DNA of 64,000 nt from Nocardioides lianchengensis (GTDB taxonomy: Bacteria > Actinomycetota > Actinomycetes > Propionibacteriales > Nocardioidaceae), in NCBI RefSeq assembly GCF_900101465.1, contig NZ_FMZM01000001.1:186001-250000 (forward strand), given 5' to 3'. Shown here one piece after another: positions 29,240 through 38,533 of this stretch (position 1 is its first letter; each line of letters starts with the position of its first letter). The notes beneath the pieces were generated by a model, which saw only the letters and a list, made by a program, of their open reading frames with translations, ran no database searches and had not been told where the DNA came from. The position numbers and the translations under genes are program-made.

Positions 29240-30367
29240 GTGACCCAGGCACCGCCGCCCGCCGACATGAAGCTGCAGGTCTCCAGCCGCGACGCCAGCA
29301 CCGTCCCGGGCCTGCTGGCCGACTGGCTGGCCACCCTGCTGCCCGCCGGTGCCGACCCCGTCGTCGTCCTGCACAGCGGGATCGATGCCAACGGGATGTC
29401 GTCGGAGACCCTGCTCTTCGACGCCACCTGGAGCGAGGGGGGCGAGCAGCAGGTCGGCCGCTACGTCGCCCGGGTCGCCCCGTCGGCCTCGGACTTCCCC
29501 GTCTTCCCCAGCTACGACCTCCAGCACCAGTACGACGCGATGCGGGTCGTCGGCGAGCTGTCTGACGTGCCGGTCCCCGCCGTGAGCAAGATGGAGCCGA
29601 CCGGCTCGGTCCTCGGCACCCCGTTCTTCCTCATGGAGCGGATCGAGGGCGTCGTGCCGCAGGACGTGCTGCCCTACACCTTCGGCGACAACTGGCTCTT
29701 CGACGCCACTCCCGAGGAGCAGCGTCGTCTGCAGGACACCAGCGCGCAGACGCTCGCGGCGCTCCACGCGATCCCGGACGTGGCGAGCACCTTCGCGTTC
29801 CTCGACCCCGAGCAGCCGGGCGCGACGTTGCTGGAGCGACACCTGGCCCGGGCGCGGGCCTGGTACGAGTTCGCCGTACCGGACATCGGTCGCTCGGCCA
29901 CCGCCGAGCGGGCCCTGGCCTGGCTCGAGGCGAACCTCCCCGAGGAGGGCGACACCGTGCTCTGCTGGGGCGACGCCCGGATCGGCAACGTGATGTACCA
30001 GGACTTCGCCCCGGTCGCGGTCCTGGACTGGGAGATGGCCGCCATCGGTCCGCGCGAGCTGGACGTGTCCTGGATGCTCTTCGCCCACTGGGTGTTTCAG
30101 TCGATCACCGACATGCTCGAGATGCCGGGCATGCCCGACTTCATGCGCGAGGAGGACGTCGTCGCGGCCTACGAGGCGGCCGCGGGCACGACCCTGGGCG
30201 ATCTCGGCTGGTACCACGTCTTCAACGCCCTGCAGTGGTGCGTGATCTTCATGCGCACCACCGCCCGCTCGGTGCACTTCGGCGAGATGGAGAAGCCCGA
30301 GGACATCGAGACCGCCATGCACCACAAGCCGCTGATGGAGCGGATCATGAACCAGGTAGGGGCCTAA
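29240..30367 (+). CDS. Phosphotransferase family protein (APH/choline kinase fold)
   Basis: 375 residues from a GTG with GGGAGGAA upstream. The kinase-like fold is shown by TPFFLMERIEGVVPQD (hinge region), the catalytic-loop type motif CWGDARIGNVMY and VLDWEMAAIGP with the metal-binding Asp. Members in actinobacteria are often found among acyl-CoA and steroid degradation genes, where their substrate is not known; resistance is unlikely. The KstR-like site in the promoter supports a lipid or steroid role. The next gene starts 3 bp after the stop, so the two form an operon. Confidence 0.85.
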   Translation: MTQAPPPADMKLQVSSRDASTVPGLLADWLATLLPAGADPVVVLHSGIDANGMSSETLLFDATWSEGGEQQVGRYVARVAPSASDFPVFPSYDLQHQYDAMRVVGELSDVPVPAVSKMEPTGSVLGTPFFLMERIEGVVPQDVLPYTFGDNWLFDATPEEQRRLQDTSAQTLAALHAIPDVASTFAFLDPEQPGATLLERHLARARAWYEFAVPDIGRSATAERALAWLEANLPEEGDTVLCWGDARIGNVMYQDFAPVAVLDWEMAAIGPRELDVSWMLFAHWVFQSITDMLEMPGMPDFMREEDVVAAYEAAAGTTLGDLGWYHVFNALQWCVIFMRTTARSVHFGEMEKPEDIETAMHHKPLMERIMNQVGA

Positions 30368-30370
30368 GCG

Positions 30371-31486
30371 ATGGCAATCACCGAGCTCGACGAGTACCCG
30401 ATCCACCAGGCGCCGCTGCCGATCGCCTGGCCGGCGTCCAGCGACCGCAACTTCTACGACCGCAACTACTTCAACTGCCACGACCGCAGCGGCGACATCA
30501 TGGTGATCACCGGGCTCGGCTACTACCCGAACCTCGGCACCAAGGACGCCTACCTGCTCGTCGCGCGCGACGGGAAGCAGACCGCCCTGCACTTCTCCGA
30601 CCTCTGCGACGGGGACCGGCTGCACCAGCAGGTCGGCGGCTACCGCGTCGAGGTGGAGGAGCCGCTCCAGCGGATCCGGATCCAGGTCGACGAGACCGAG
30701 GGCATCGCGGCCGACCTGACCTGGCAGGGCCTCTTCCCGGTGATCCAGGAGGAGCACCACATCCTGCGCTCGGGCGCCCGGACCACCCTGGACGCGCAGC
30801 GGTTCGCCCAGCTCGGCAGCTGGTCCGGCCACCTCGAGATCGACGGAGAGCGGATCGAGGTCACCCCGGACCGCTGGATCGGCAGCCGCGACCGCTCCTG
30901 GGGCATCCGGCCGGTCGGGGAGGCCGAGCCTCCGGGCGCGCCGAGCGACCCGCCGTTCGAGGGCATGTGGTGGCTCTACGTGCCGCTGGCCTTCGACGAC
31001 TTCGCGGTCGTCCTGATCCTGCAGGAGGACCCGAACGGCTACCGCACCCTCAACGACTGCCACCGGGTCTGGCCCGACGGTCGCGTCGAGCAGCTCGGCT
31101 GGCCGCGGGTGGAGGTCCACTACACGGCCGGGACCCGGACCCCGACCGGCGCGACGATCCGGTGCACGAACGGCGCGGGCGACCCGATCGAGCTCGAGGT
31201 CTCCTCGCTGCTGGCGACGCCGCTCCACGTCGGGGGCGGGTACGGCGGCGACCCGGACTGGACCCACGGCGTGTGGAAGGGCGAGAAGTTCGTCGAGCGC
31301 GTCACCTACGACATGGCCGACGAGGCGGTGACGGGCCGCTTCATGTTCGGCTGCGTCGACCACGTCGGCCAGGGCCTGCTCACCGAGGGCGGCCGCACCG
31401 TCGAGGGCTGGGGCCTCTTCGAGCACTTCTGCATCGGCCGCCACGACCCCAGTGGCTTCGTCGACTACTTCACCCTCGCCCCCTGA
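30371..31486 (+). CDS. Uncharacterised protein, possibly lipocalin-like
   Basis: 371 residues, no signal peptide or membrane segment. It is rich in Trp, Tyr and Arg with beta-type alternation (SSDRNFYDRNYFNCHDRS, GSRDRSWGIRPVG, YVPLAFDDFAVVLILQED). The RDRSWG-type motif resembles proteins with a doubled lipocalin fold such as carotenoid hydratase relatives, and families named only as domains of unknown function. This is a weak resemblance. AGGTAGGGG precedes the ATG. It directly follows the phosphotransferase gene and shares its KstR-like promoter. It may bind or modify a hydrophobic substrate. Confidence 0.7.
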   Translation: MAITELDEYPIHQAPLPIAWPASSDRNFYDRNYFNCHDRSGDIMVITGLGYYPNLGTKDAYLLVARDGKQTALHFSDLCDGDRLHQQVGGYRVEVEEPLQRIRIQVDETEGIAADLTWQGLFPVIQEEHHILRSGARTTLDAQRFAQLGSWSGHLEIDGERIEVTPDRWIGSRDRSWGIRPVGEAEPPGAPSDPPFEGMWWLYVPLAFDDFAVVLILQEDPNGYRTLNDCHRVWPDGRVEQLGWPRVEVHYTAGTRTPTGATIRCTNGAGDPIELEVSSLLATPLHVGGGYGGDPDWTHGVWKGEKFVERVTYDMADEAVTGRFMFGCVDHVGQGLLTEGGRTVEGWGLFEHFCIGRHDPSGFVDYFTLAP

Positions 31487-31496
31487 CCCCGACCGA

Positions 31497-31535
31497 CGGT
31501 GGTTGAGGAGGGACGACGTCCCGTCTCAACCACCG
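31497..31535 (+). terminator. Hairpin of the GGTTGAG repeat type
   Basis: Perfect 11-bp arms CGGTGGTTGAG and CTCAACCACCG enclose a second short stem (GGGACG with CGTCCC). It lies 10 nt after the upstream stop and 22 nt before the next start. The arms share GGTTGAG with the larger repeat at 33022-33144. Confidence 0.65.
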
Positions 31536-31556
31536 CATCCTCCAGGAGACCTTGCT

Positions 31557-33011
31557 ATGAGCCTCGACCGCGACTCCTTCTTCATCGACGGCGGCTGGGC
31601 CGCGCCCGCCACCTCGGCGACCCTCCAGGTCGTCTCGCCCCACTCCGAGCAGGTCGTGGCGACCGTGCCGGAGGGCAGCAACGCCGACGTCGACGCCGCG
31701 GTGGCCTCGGCCCGCCGGGCCTTCGACGAGGGACCGTGGCCGCGGATGAGCCCGGAGGAGCGGATCGAGGTGATCCAGGCCTTCTCGATGCTGTACGCCG
31801 GCAAGCTGACCGAGATGGCGGGCCTGATCACGACCGAGATGGGCTCCCCGACCTCGTTCGCGAACCTGGCGCAGTCGCCGGCGCCGTGGATGCAGATCGA
31901 GTCGTTCCTGACCATCGCCCGCGCCTTCGCGTGGGAGGAGACCCGGCCGGGGGCGCTGGGGGCCGACGTCATCGTGCGGCGTGAGCCGGTCGGTGTGGTC
32001 GCGGCCATCCCGCCGTGGAACGTCCCGCAGTTCACCACCATCTCGAAGGTCGTCCCGGCGCTGCTCGCCGGCAACACCGTGGTGGTGAAGCCGGCGCCCG
32101 AGACCCCGCTGGACGCCTACCTGATGGCCGAGCTGCTCGCGGAGGCCGGCGTACCCGCCGGGGTCGTGAACATCGTGGCCGCCGGCCGCGAGGTGGGGGA
32201 GCACCTGGTCGCCCACCCGGGAGTCGACAAGGTCGCCTTCACCGGCTCGACGGCGGCCGGCCGCAAGATCGCCGCGGTGTGCGGCGAGCAGCTCAAGCGC
32301 GTGTCGCTGGAGCTCGGCGGCAAGTCGGCGGCGATCGTCCTCGACGACGCCGACCTGGCCGCGACCATGGAGGGGCTGAAGTTCGTGGCCCTGATGAACT
32401 CGGGGCAGGCCTGCGTCGCCCAGACCCGGATCCTGGCGTCGCGGAAGAACTACGGCGCCGTGGTCGACGCGCTCGCCGAGACCGTCTCCGGGATGGCCGT
32501 CGGCGACCCGGAGGACCCGGCGACCGAGATCGGCCCGATGGTCGCGCAGCGCCAGCAGGAGCGGGTGGAGAAGTACATCGCCCTCGGTCAGGAGGAGGGC
32601 GCCCGCCTCGTCGTCGGCGGCAACGGCATGCCCGACGGCCTCTCCTCGGGCTGGTACGTCCGGCCCACCGTCTTCGCCGACGTCGACAACCGGATGCGGA
32701 TCGCCCAGGAGGAGATCTTCGGACCCGTCCTCTCGGTCATCCCGTACGACGACGTCGACGACGCCGTCCGGATCGCCAACGAGTCCGACTACGGCCTGGC
32801 CGGCACGGTGTGGACCGCCGACCAGTCCGCCGGCCTCGACGTGGCCCGCCGGGTCCGCGCCGGCACGTACGGCGTCAACACCTACACGATGGACTTCGCC
32901 GCCCCGTTCGGCGGCTTCAAGGCCTCCGGCATCGGTCGGGAGTTCGGTCCCGAGGGCCTCGCGCAGTACACCGAGCTGAAGGCGATCTACCCCAGCGCGC
33001 CGGCCATGTGA
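31557..33011 (+). CDS. Aldehyde dehydrogenase family protein
   Basis: 484 residues. It oxidises an aldehyde to an acid with NAD(P). The catalytic Cys286 is in SGQACVAQ and the general base Glu252 in LELGGKS. The cofactor stretch AIPPWNVPQ, KPAPETPLDA and FTGSTAAGRKI is complete. CAGGAG stands before the ATG. It follows the phosphotransferase/unknown pair with a hairpin in between, so it may belong to the same KstR-like unit. Relatives act in steroid and branched aldehyde oxidation, but the substrate is not readable. Confidence 0.9.
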   Translation: MSLDRDSFFIDGGWAAPATSATLQVVSPHSEQVVATVPEGSNADVDAAVASARRAFDEGPWPRMSPEERIEVIQAFSMLYAGKLTEMAGLITTEMGSPTSFANLAQSPAPWMQIESFLTIARAFAWEETRPGALGADVIVRREPVGVVAAIPPWNVPQFTTISKVVPALLAGNTVVVKPAPETPLDAYLMAELLAEAGVPAGVVNIVAAGREVGEHLVAHPGVDKVAFTGSTAAGRKIAAVCGEQLKRVSLELGGKSAAIVLDDADLAATMEGLKFVALMNSGQACVAQTRILASRKNYGAVVDALAETVSGMAVGDPEDPATEIGPMVAQRQQERVEKYIALGQEEGARLVVGGNGMPDGLSSGWYVRPTVFADVDNRMRIAQEEIFGPVLSVIPYDDVDDAVRIANESDYGLAGTVWTADQSAGLDVARRVRAGTYGVNTYTMDFAAPFGGFKASGIGREFGPEGLAQYTELKAIYPSAPAM

Positions 33012-33021
33012 CCCCCGACGC

Positions 33022-33144
33022 TGGTTGAGGTGCGAGGCGCGCTAGCGCCGAGCCTCGAAACCCGATGAGTTGAGAAGCCCCCTCGGACGAGGCCGACTCT
33101 CGGCAAGACGGGTTTCGAGGCTCGCTCCGCTCGCACCTCAACCA
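33022..33144. repeat. Nested inverted repeat of the GGTTGAGG / GGTTTCGAGG family
   Basis: Outer arms 33022-33036 and 33130-33144 (TGGTTGAGGTGCGAG and complement) are perfect over 15 bp. Inner arms 33051-33064 and 33109-33122 (AGCCTCGAAACCCG and complement) are perfect over 14 bp. The left half holds a further small stem, GGCGC-GCTA-GCGCC. It fills most of the gap between the two aldehyde dehydrogenase genes. Similar sequences are, from memory, common between genes in Nocardioides. Confidence 0.8.
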
Positions 33145-33229
33145 CCGGAGCGCGGCGTTGACAGCGACCCCGCTCTTGTAAATCCGGACACATTCCTACT
33201 GGGAGGTAGTTCCGGAGACGCGGGTCACA

Positions 33230-33235
33230 TACCCT
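33230..33235 (+). promoter_or_regulatory. Leaderless -10 box of the second aldehyde dehydrogenase gene
   Basis: TACCCT, 7 nt, then ATG at 33243, with no ribosome site between. Confidence 0.5.
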
Positions 33236-33242
33236 CGGAATC

Positions 33243-34865
33243 ATGAGTGCCTCGAACCCCAGCCCGTCCGGCGGTCCGCTCGTCGAGGGACCGCGCGACC
33301 CCGAGCACGACCCGGCGGCGTCGTACGCCCTCGAGCCGGAGTACGTCGAGGCGCTGACCGCCCGGCTGCTCGCGACGTCCGGGCGCACGGTCGAGGTGCG
33401 CTCGCCGCTGAACGGCGCGCCCCTGGCCCACATCCCGCAGTCGACGGACGCCGACGTCGACGAGGCGTTCGCACGGGCCCGGCGCGCGCAGGCGGCCTGG
33501 GCGCGCACCAGCATCGAGGCCCGGTCGGCCGCCCTGCTGCGCCTGCACGACCTGGTGCTCGACCGCCAGGACGAGATCATCGACCTGATCGTGTGGGAGT
33601 CGGGCAAGGCCCGCAAGCACGCCTTCGACGAGCCGCTCCACATCGGGCTGACCGCGCGCTACTACGCCCGCACCGCCCACCAGCACCTCGACACCCAGCG
33701 CAAGCTGGGCGTCGTCCCGGGCCTGACGCGCGTCGAGGTCAACCGGGTCCCCAAGGGCGTCGTCGGCATCATCTCGCCCTGGAACTACCCCTTCACGATG
33801 GCGCTGTGCGACGGCCTCCCGGCCCTGCTCGCCGGCAACGCCGTGGTCGCCAAGCCGGACGCCCAGACCATGCTCTCGGCCCTGCTCGCGGCCGAGCTGC
33901 TCGAGGAGGCCGGCTTCCCGCGCGACCTGTGGCAGGTCGTCGCCGGCCCCGGCGCGGAGACCGGTCCTGCCGTGATCGCCCGTTCCGACTACGTCTGCTT
34001 CACCGGGTCGACCGCCACCGGTCGCACCGTCGCCCAGGCCTGCGCCGAGCGGCTGATCGGCTGCTCGCTCGAGCTCGGCGGCAAGAACCCGCTGCTCGTG
34101 CTGCGCGACGCCGACCTCGAGAAGGCGGCCGAGGGCGCCGTACGCGCGTCGTTCTCGAACGCGGGCCAGCTCTGCGTGTCGATGGAGCGGGTGTTCGTGG
34201 CCGACCAGGTCTACGACCGGTTCGTCGAGCGGTTCGTGGCCCGCACCGAGGCGATGACCCTCGGGGCCACGCTCGACTGGGGCAACGACATGGGCTCGCT
34301 GATCTCCCAGGCCCAGCTCGACACGGTCGTCGCCCACGTGGAGGACGCGGTGGCGAAGGGCGCCCGAGTGCTGACCGGTGGCCGCGCCCGGCCCGACCTC
34401 GGCCCCTACTTCTTCGAGCCGACCGTCCTGGAGGGCGTCACGCCCGACATGACCTGCTTCGGCAAGGAGACCTTCGGTCCGGTCGTCTCGCTCTACCGCT
34501 TCCACGACGAGGCGGACGCCGTCGCCCGCGCCAACGAGGGTGAGTACGGCCTGAACGCGTCGATCTACAGCCAGGACGGCGCCCGCGCCCGGGCGATCGC
34601 GCCGCGGATCAAGTGCGGCACGGTCAACATCAACGAGGCCTTCGGGGCCACCTTCGCGAGCATCGACTCCCCGATGGGCGGCATGCGGCAGTCCGGCATG
34701 GGTCGCCGCCAGGGCAGCGAGGGCATCCACCGCTACACCGAGTCGCAGTCGGTGGCGACCCAGCGCCTGATCCGGTTCGCGCCGATGCTCGGCATGTCCG
34801 ACGCGGCGTACGCGAAGGTGATGACCGCCAACCTGCGGCTGATGAAGAAGCTGGGGCGAGCCTGA
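33243..34865 (+). CDS. Succinate-semialdehyde dehydrogenase type aldehyde dehydrogenase
   Basis: 540 residues. Catalytic Cys311 (AGQLCVSMER) and Glu277 (LELGGKN) are present, with the cofactor site ISPWNYPFTMA and FTGSTATGRTVA. The long N- and C-terminal extensions and FGATFASIDSPMGGMRQSG are typical of the actinobacterial GabD2 branch, which makes succinate from succinic semialdehyde. The exact aldehyde is inferred from that similarity. Its stop TGA overlaps the ATG of the GMC oxidoreductase by one base, so the two are coupled; that pairing suggests it could instead take an aldehyde made by the oxidase. Confidence 0.88.
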   Translation: MSASNPSPSGGPLVEGPRDPEHDPAASYALEPEYVEALTARLLATSGRTVEVRSPLNGAPLAHIPQSTDADVDEAFARARRAQAAWARTSIEARSAALLRLHDLVLDRQDEIIDLIVWESGKARKHAFDEPLHIGLTARYYARTAHQHLDTQRKLGVVPGLTRVEVNRVPKGVVGIISPWNYPFTMALCDGLPALLAGNAVVAKPDAQTMLSALLAAELLEEAGFPRDLWQVVAGPGAETGPAVIARSDYVCFTGSTATGRTVAQACAERLIGCSLELGGKNPLLVLRDADLEKAAEGAVRASFSNAGQLCVSMERVFVADQVYDRFVERFVARTEAMTLGATLDWGNDMGSLISQAQLDTVVAHVEDAVAKGARVLTGGRARPDLGPYFFEPTVLEGVTPDMTCFGKETFGPVVSLYRFHDEADAVARANEGEYGLNASIYSQDGARARAIAPRIKCGTVNINEAFGATFASIDSPMGGMRQSGMGRRQGSEGIHRYTESQSVATQRLIRFAPMLGMSDAAYAKVMTANLRLMKKLGRA

Positions 34866-36592
34866 TGACCGGCAAGCACGAGGACTTCGACTTCGACGTC
34901 CTGGTCGTCGGCTCCGGCTTCGGCGGCTCGGTCACCGCGCTGCGCCTGACCGAGAAGGGCTACCGGGTCGGCGTGATCGAGGCCGGCGCCCGCTTCGAGG
35001 ACGCCGACCTGCCCGACACCTCGTTCGACGTGAAGAAGTACCTCTTCCGTCCCGAGGTCGGCTGCTACGGCATCCAGCGCATCGACGCGCTCCGCGACTG
35101 CCTGATCGTCTCCGGCGCGGGCGTCGGCGGCGGGTCGCTGGTCTACGCCAACACGCTCTACGAGCCGCTGCCGGCGTTCTACGAGGACCCGCAGTGGGGC
35201 CACATCACCGACTGGCGCTCCGAGCTCGCGCCCTACTACGACCAGGCCAAGCGGATGCTCGGCGTCGTCGAGAACCCGCTGCGCACCCCGTCCGACGAGG
35301 TGATGGAGAAGGTCGCCTCCGAGATGGGCGTGGCCGACACCTTCCACCCGACCCCGGTCGGCGTCTTCTTCGGCGGTCCCGGTCAGGAGCAGGGCGAGCG
35401 GGTCGCCGACCCGTTCTTCGGCGGCGCCGGCCCCGAGCGCACCACCTGCATCGGCTGCGGCGAGTGCATGACCGGCTGCCGCCACAACGCCAAGAACACC
35501 CTGGTCAAGAACTACCTCTACCTCGCCGAACAGCACGGCGCGGCGGTGCTGCCGCTGACCACGGTGACCCGGGTCAGCCCCCGCGACGGCGGCGGGTACG
35601 ACGTCCAGGTCAAGTTCACCAAGGCCAAGCGACCGAGCCGCGGCGCCCGCCGTACCCTCACGGCCGAGCAGGTCGTCTTCTCGGCGTCGGCGCTGGGCAC
35701 CCAGCGGCTGCTGCACCGGATGAAGGACGAGGGGCACCTGCCCGGCGTCTCGGAGCGGATCGGCTACCTCGCGCGGACCAACTCGGAGTCCATCGGCGGG
35801 GCGATCGCCTACGACGGCGACGTCGACTACAGCCAGGGCGTCGCGATCACCTCCAGCTTCCACCCCGACCCCGACACCCACGTCGAGCCGGTGCGGTACG
35901 GCAAGGGCAGCAACCTGATGTCGCTGCTGCAGTCGGTGCTGACCGACGGCGACGGCGACGAGCCGCGCTGGCGCACCTGGGCGCGCGAGATGTGGCGGCA
36001 ACGTCGCGATGTCCCCAACCTCTACGACATGAAGCACTGGTCGGAGCGGACGGTCATCGCGCTGGTCATGCAGAGCCTCGACAACTCGATCACGACCTAC
36101 ACCAAGCGGATCCCGTTCACGCGCAAGCGCTACCTCACCTCCAAGCAGGGTCACGGCGTGCCGAACCCGACCTGGATCCCGGCCGGCAACGAGGCGATCC
36201 GGGCGATGGCGCGGATCATGAACGGCTTCCCCGGCAGCGCCGTGGGCGACGCGTTCAACATGCCGCTGACCGCCCACTTCCTGGGCGGCTGCGCGATCGG
36301 CGACTCGCCCGAGACCGGCGTGGTCGACCCCTACCAGCGGCTCTACGGCCACCCCGGCCTGCACGTCGTGGACGGCTCCGCGGTCACCGCCAACCTGGGC
36401 GTGAACCCGTCGCTGACGATCACCGCTCAGGCCGAGCGGGCGATGGCGTTCTGGCCCAACAAGGGCGAGCGCGACCAGCGTCCCGGCCTCGGGGAGAGCT
36501 ACGTCCGCCTCGAGCCGGTCGCCCCGGCGGCGCCCGTCGTACCCGCTGACGCGCCGGGGGCGCTGCGGCTGCCCATCGTCGGAGTCAGCTGA
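34865..36592 (+). CDS. GMC family oxidoreductase, cholesterol oxidase (ChoD)-like
   Basis: 575 residues. The FAD site VVGSGFGGSVTALRLTEKGY is at the N-terminus and the GMC C-terminal signature VVDGSAVTANLGVNPSLTIT at the end. A cysteine cluster, Cys195, Cys198, Cys201 and Cys205 (CIGCGECMTGC), suggests a bound metal or Fe-S site, unlike classic cholesterol oxidases. No signal peptide is present, so it is cytoplasmic. Sequence style and position near guaB3 and guaA match mycobacterial choD, whose activity on cholesterol is disputed. It starts at an ATG sharing one base with the preceding stop codon. Confidence 0.87.
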   Translation: MTGKHEDFDFDVLVVGSGFGGSVTALRLTEKGYRVGVIEAGARFEDADLPDTSFDVKKYLFRPEVGCYGIQRIDALRDCLIVSGAGVGGGSLVYANTLYEPLPAFYEDPQWGHITDWRSELAPYYDQAKRMLGVVENPLRTPSDEVMEKVASEMGVADTFHPTPVGVFFGGPGQEQGERVADPFFGGAGPERTTCIGCGECMTGCRHNAKNTLVKNYLYLAEQHGAAVLPLTTVTRVSPRDGGGYDVQVKFTKAKRPSRGARRTLTAEQVVFSASALGTQRLLHRMKDEGHLPGVSERIGYLARTNSESIGGAIAYDGDVDYSQGVAITSSFHPDPDTHVEPVRYGKGSNLMSLLQSVLTDGDGDEPRWRTWAREMWRQRRDVPNLYDMKHWSERTVIALVMQSLDNSITTYTKRIPFTRKRYLTSKQGHGVPNPTWIPAGNEAIRAMARIMNGFPGSAVGDAFNMPLTAHFLGGCAIGDSPETGVVDPYQRLYGHPGLHVVDGSAVTANLGVNPSLTITAQAERAMAFWPNKGERDQRPGLGESYVRLEPVAPAAPVVPADAPGALRLPIVGVS

Positions 36593-36746
36593 CGGCACGC
36601 TGGTCCAGACCTCGGCGGAACTCGTACGGCGCCCGCCGTAACCCGCCCGCCGAGGGGTCGTTGGAGCAGCAGAAGACCCGGACCACTTGCTCCCTCCCAT
36701 CACCGGGTCGACGTGTCCAGGCGCTGTCCAACAGGTGCGTGGACGG

Positions 36747-36787
36747 ATCAGGGCCCGGCCACCCTCCCTCCCCGGCCGGGCCCTGAT
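36747..36787 (+). terminator. Terminator hairpin after the GMC oxidoreductase gene
   Basis: Perfect 14-bp arms ATCAGGGCCCGGCC (36747-36760) and its complement (36774-36787) with a 13-nt loop. The rest of the 255-bp gap (36593-36847) shows no gene. Confidence 0.75.
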
Positions 36788-36835
36788 GCACGTCCGGGGG
36801 CGTCTCCCGACTGGGGGGAGGGGCCCGCGCGCCGA

Positions 36836-36841
36836 TAGGCT
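36836..36841 (+). promoter_or_regulatory. Leaderless -10 box of guaA
   Basis: TAGGCT, 6 nt, then ATG. It is the same hexamer and spacing as before guaB. Confidence 0.65.
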
Positions 36842-36847
36842 CAGCCC

Positions 36848-38413
36848 ATGACGCAGCAGCCCGACCACGACCTGGTCCTGGTCGTCGACTTCGGCGCCCA
36901 GTACGCCCAGCTGATCGCCCGCCGGGTCCGCGAGGCGCGGGTCTACTCCGAGATCGTGCCGCACACGCTCCCGGTCGAGGAGATCCTCGCGCGCAAGCCG
37001 AAGGCGATCATCCTGTCGGGCGGTCCGTCCTCGGTGTACGCCGAGGGTGCGCCCGGGATCGACACCGCCATCTTCACGTCCGGGACCCCCGTCTTCGGCA
37101 TGTGCTACGGCTTCCAGCTGATGGCCAGCGGCCTCGGCGGCGAGGTCGCGCACACCGGGGCGCGCGAGTACGGCCGCACCGACGTGGTCGTCGGCGAGCC
37201 CGGCACCCTGCTGGCCGACATCCCCGCCGAGCACCGGGTCTGGATGTCGCACGGCGACTCCGTCACGGCGGCTCCCGAGGGCTTCACCGTGCTCGCCTCG
37301 ACCGCGTCCACGCCGGTCGCGGCGTTCGAGAACGTCGACAGCGGCCTGGCCGGCGTGCAGTGGCACCCCGAGGTGCTGCACTCCGAGCACGGCCAGGCCG
37401 TCCTCGAGCACTTCCTCCACGACATCGCCGGCTGCCGGCAGACCTGGACGATGCTCAACATCGTCGAGGAGCAGGTCGAGCGGATCCGCGAGCAGGTCGG
37501 CGACGGCCGGGCGATCTGCGCGCTCTCCGGCGGCGTCGACTCCGCCGTGGCCGCGGCGATCGTGCAGCGCGCCATCGGCGACCGGCTCACCTGCGTGTAC
37601 GTCGACCACGGGATGATGCGCCTCGGCGAGACCGAGCAGGTCCGCCGGGACTTCGAGGAGGTCTTCGACGCCCTCGACGTCGTGGACGCCGCCGACCAGT
37701 TCATCGACGCGCTCGCCGGAGTGAGCGAGCCGGAGCAGAAGCGCAAGATCATCGGGCGCGAGTTCATCCGCACCTTCGAGGCCGCCCAGGTCCGGGTGTT
37801 CGGCGACGCCGACGAGGGGGAGACGGCGTACCTCGTCCAGGGCACCCTCTACCCCGACGTGGTCGAGTCCGGCGGCGGCGCCGGCACCTCCAACATCAAG
37901 TCCCACCACAACGTCGGCGGGCTGCCCGACGACCTCAAGTTCGAGCTGATCGAGCCGCTGCGCACCCTGTTCAAGGACGAGGTCCGCGCGGTCGGCGAGC
38001 AGCTCGGACTGCCGTCGACCATGGTCTGGCGCCAGCCGTTCCCCGGCCCCGGCCTGGGCATCCGCATCATCGGCGAGGTCACCCGCGAGCGGCTCGACCT
38101 GCTCCGCGAGGCCGACGCGATCGCCCGCGAGGAGCTCACCCGCGCCGGCCTCGACCGCGACATCTGGCAGATGCCGGTCGTGCTGCTGGCCGACGTACGC
38201 TCCGTCGGGGTGCAGGGCGACGGCCGCACCTACGGCCACCCGGTCGTGATCCGCCCGGTCACCTCCGAGGACGCGATGACCGCCGACTGGGCCCGGCTCC
38301 CGTACGACGTCATCGAGCGCATCTCCACCCGCATCACCAACGAGGTCGCCGAGGTCAACCGGGTCACCCTCGACGTCACCTCGAAGCCTCCCGGCACCAT
38401 CGAGTGGGAGTAG
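36848..38413 (+). CDS. guaA: GMP synthase (glutamine-hydrolysing)
   Basis: 521 residues, the last step of GMP synthesis from XMP. The glutaminase half has the catalytic cysteine in FGMCYGFQ (about residue 86) and the His-Glu pair in VQWHPEV. The ATP pyrophosphatase half has the P-loop [13 protein letters not shown]. The C-terminal dimer domain ends in [18 protein letters not shown], as in all GuaA. It carries the same TAGGCT leaderless promoter as guaB, so the two genes of the path may be read at matched rates. A long palindrome follows the stop. Confidence 0.98.
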   Translation: MTQQPDHDLVLVVDFGAQYAQLIARRVREARVYSEIVPHTLPVEEILARKPKAIILSGGPSSVYAEGAPGIDTAIFTSGTPVFGMCYGFQLMASGLGGEVAHTGAREYGRTDVVVGEPGTLLADIPAEHRVWMSHGDSVTAAPEGFTVLASTASTPVAAFENVDSGLAGVQWHPEVLHSEHGQAVLEHFLHDIAGCRQTWTMLNIVEEQVERIREQVGDGRAICALSGGVDSAVAAAIVQRAIGDRLTCVYVDHGMMRLGETEQVRRDFEEVFDALDVVDAADQFIDALAGVSEPEQKRKIIGREFIRTFEAAQVRVFGDADEGETAYLVQGTLYPDVVESGGGAGTSNIKSHHNVGGLPDDLKFELIEPLRTLFKDEVRAVGEQLGLPSTMVWRQPFPGPGLGIRIIGEVTRERLDLLREADAIAREELTRAGLDRDIWQMPVVLLADVRSVGVQGDGRTYGHPVVIRPVTSEDAMTADWARLPYDVIERISTRITNEVAEVNRVTLDVTSKPPGTIEWE

Positions 38414-38433
38414 CCGGGGGGCCGGTCAGCCGG

Positions 38434-38507
38434 GCTGTAACGCGATGTTCGCCGCACTAGGTACGCGCTGCAGCGCGTCCCCAGTGCGGCGAACATCGCG
38501 TTACAGC
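38434..38507. terminator. Convergent terminator with 25-bp perfect arms
   Basis: Arms 38434-38458 and 38483-38507 are perfectly complementary over 25 bp. Inside the 24-nt loop is another perfect 16-bp palindrome (38463-38478, ACGCGCTG and CAGCGCGT). It lies between the guaA and LLM oxidoreductase gene ends. The arm is less GC-rich than its surroundings. Confidence 0.8.
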
Positions 38508-38533
38508 TGCGCGGCGTCCGGATAGCGGACGAA

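Noticed and set aside
29240-30367. Aminoglycoside resistance enzyme
   Set aside because: The kinase-like fold is shared, but the context and catalytic loop fit the metabolic branch.
34733-38239. Very long open frame opposite the GMC oxidoreductase and guaA genes
   Set aside because: It is a by-product of high GC at third codon positions; the composition is low complexity and the forward genes are clear.
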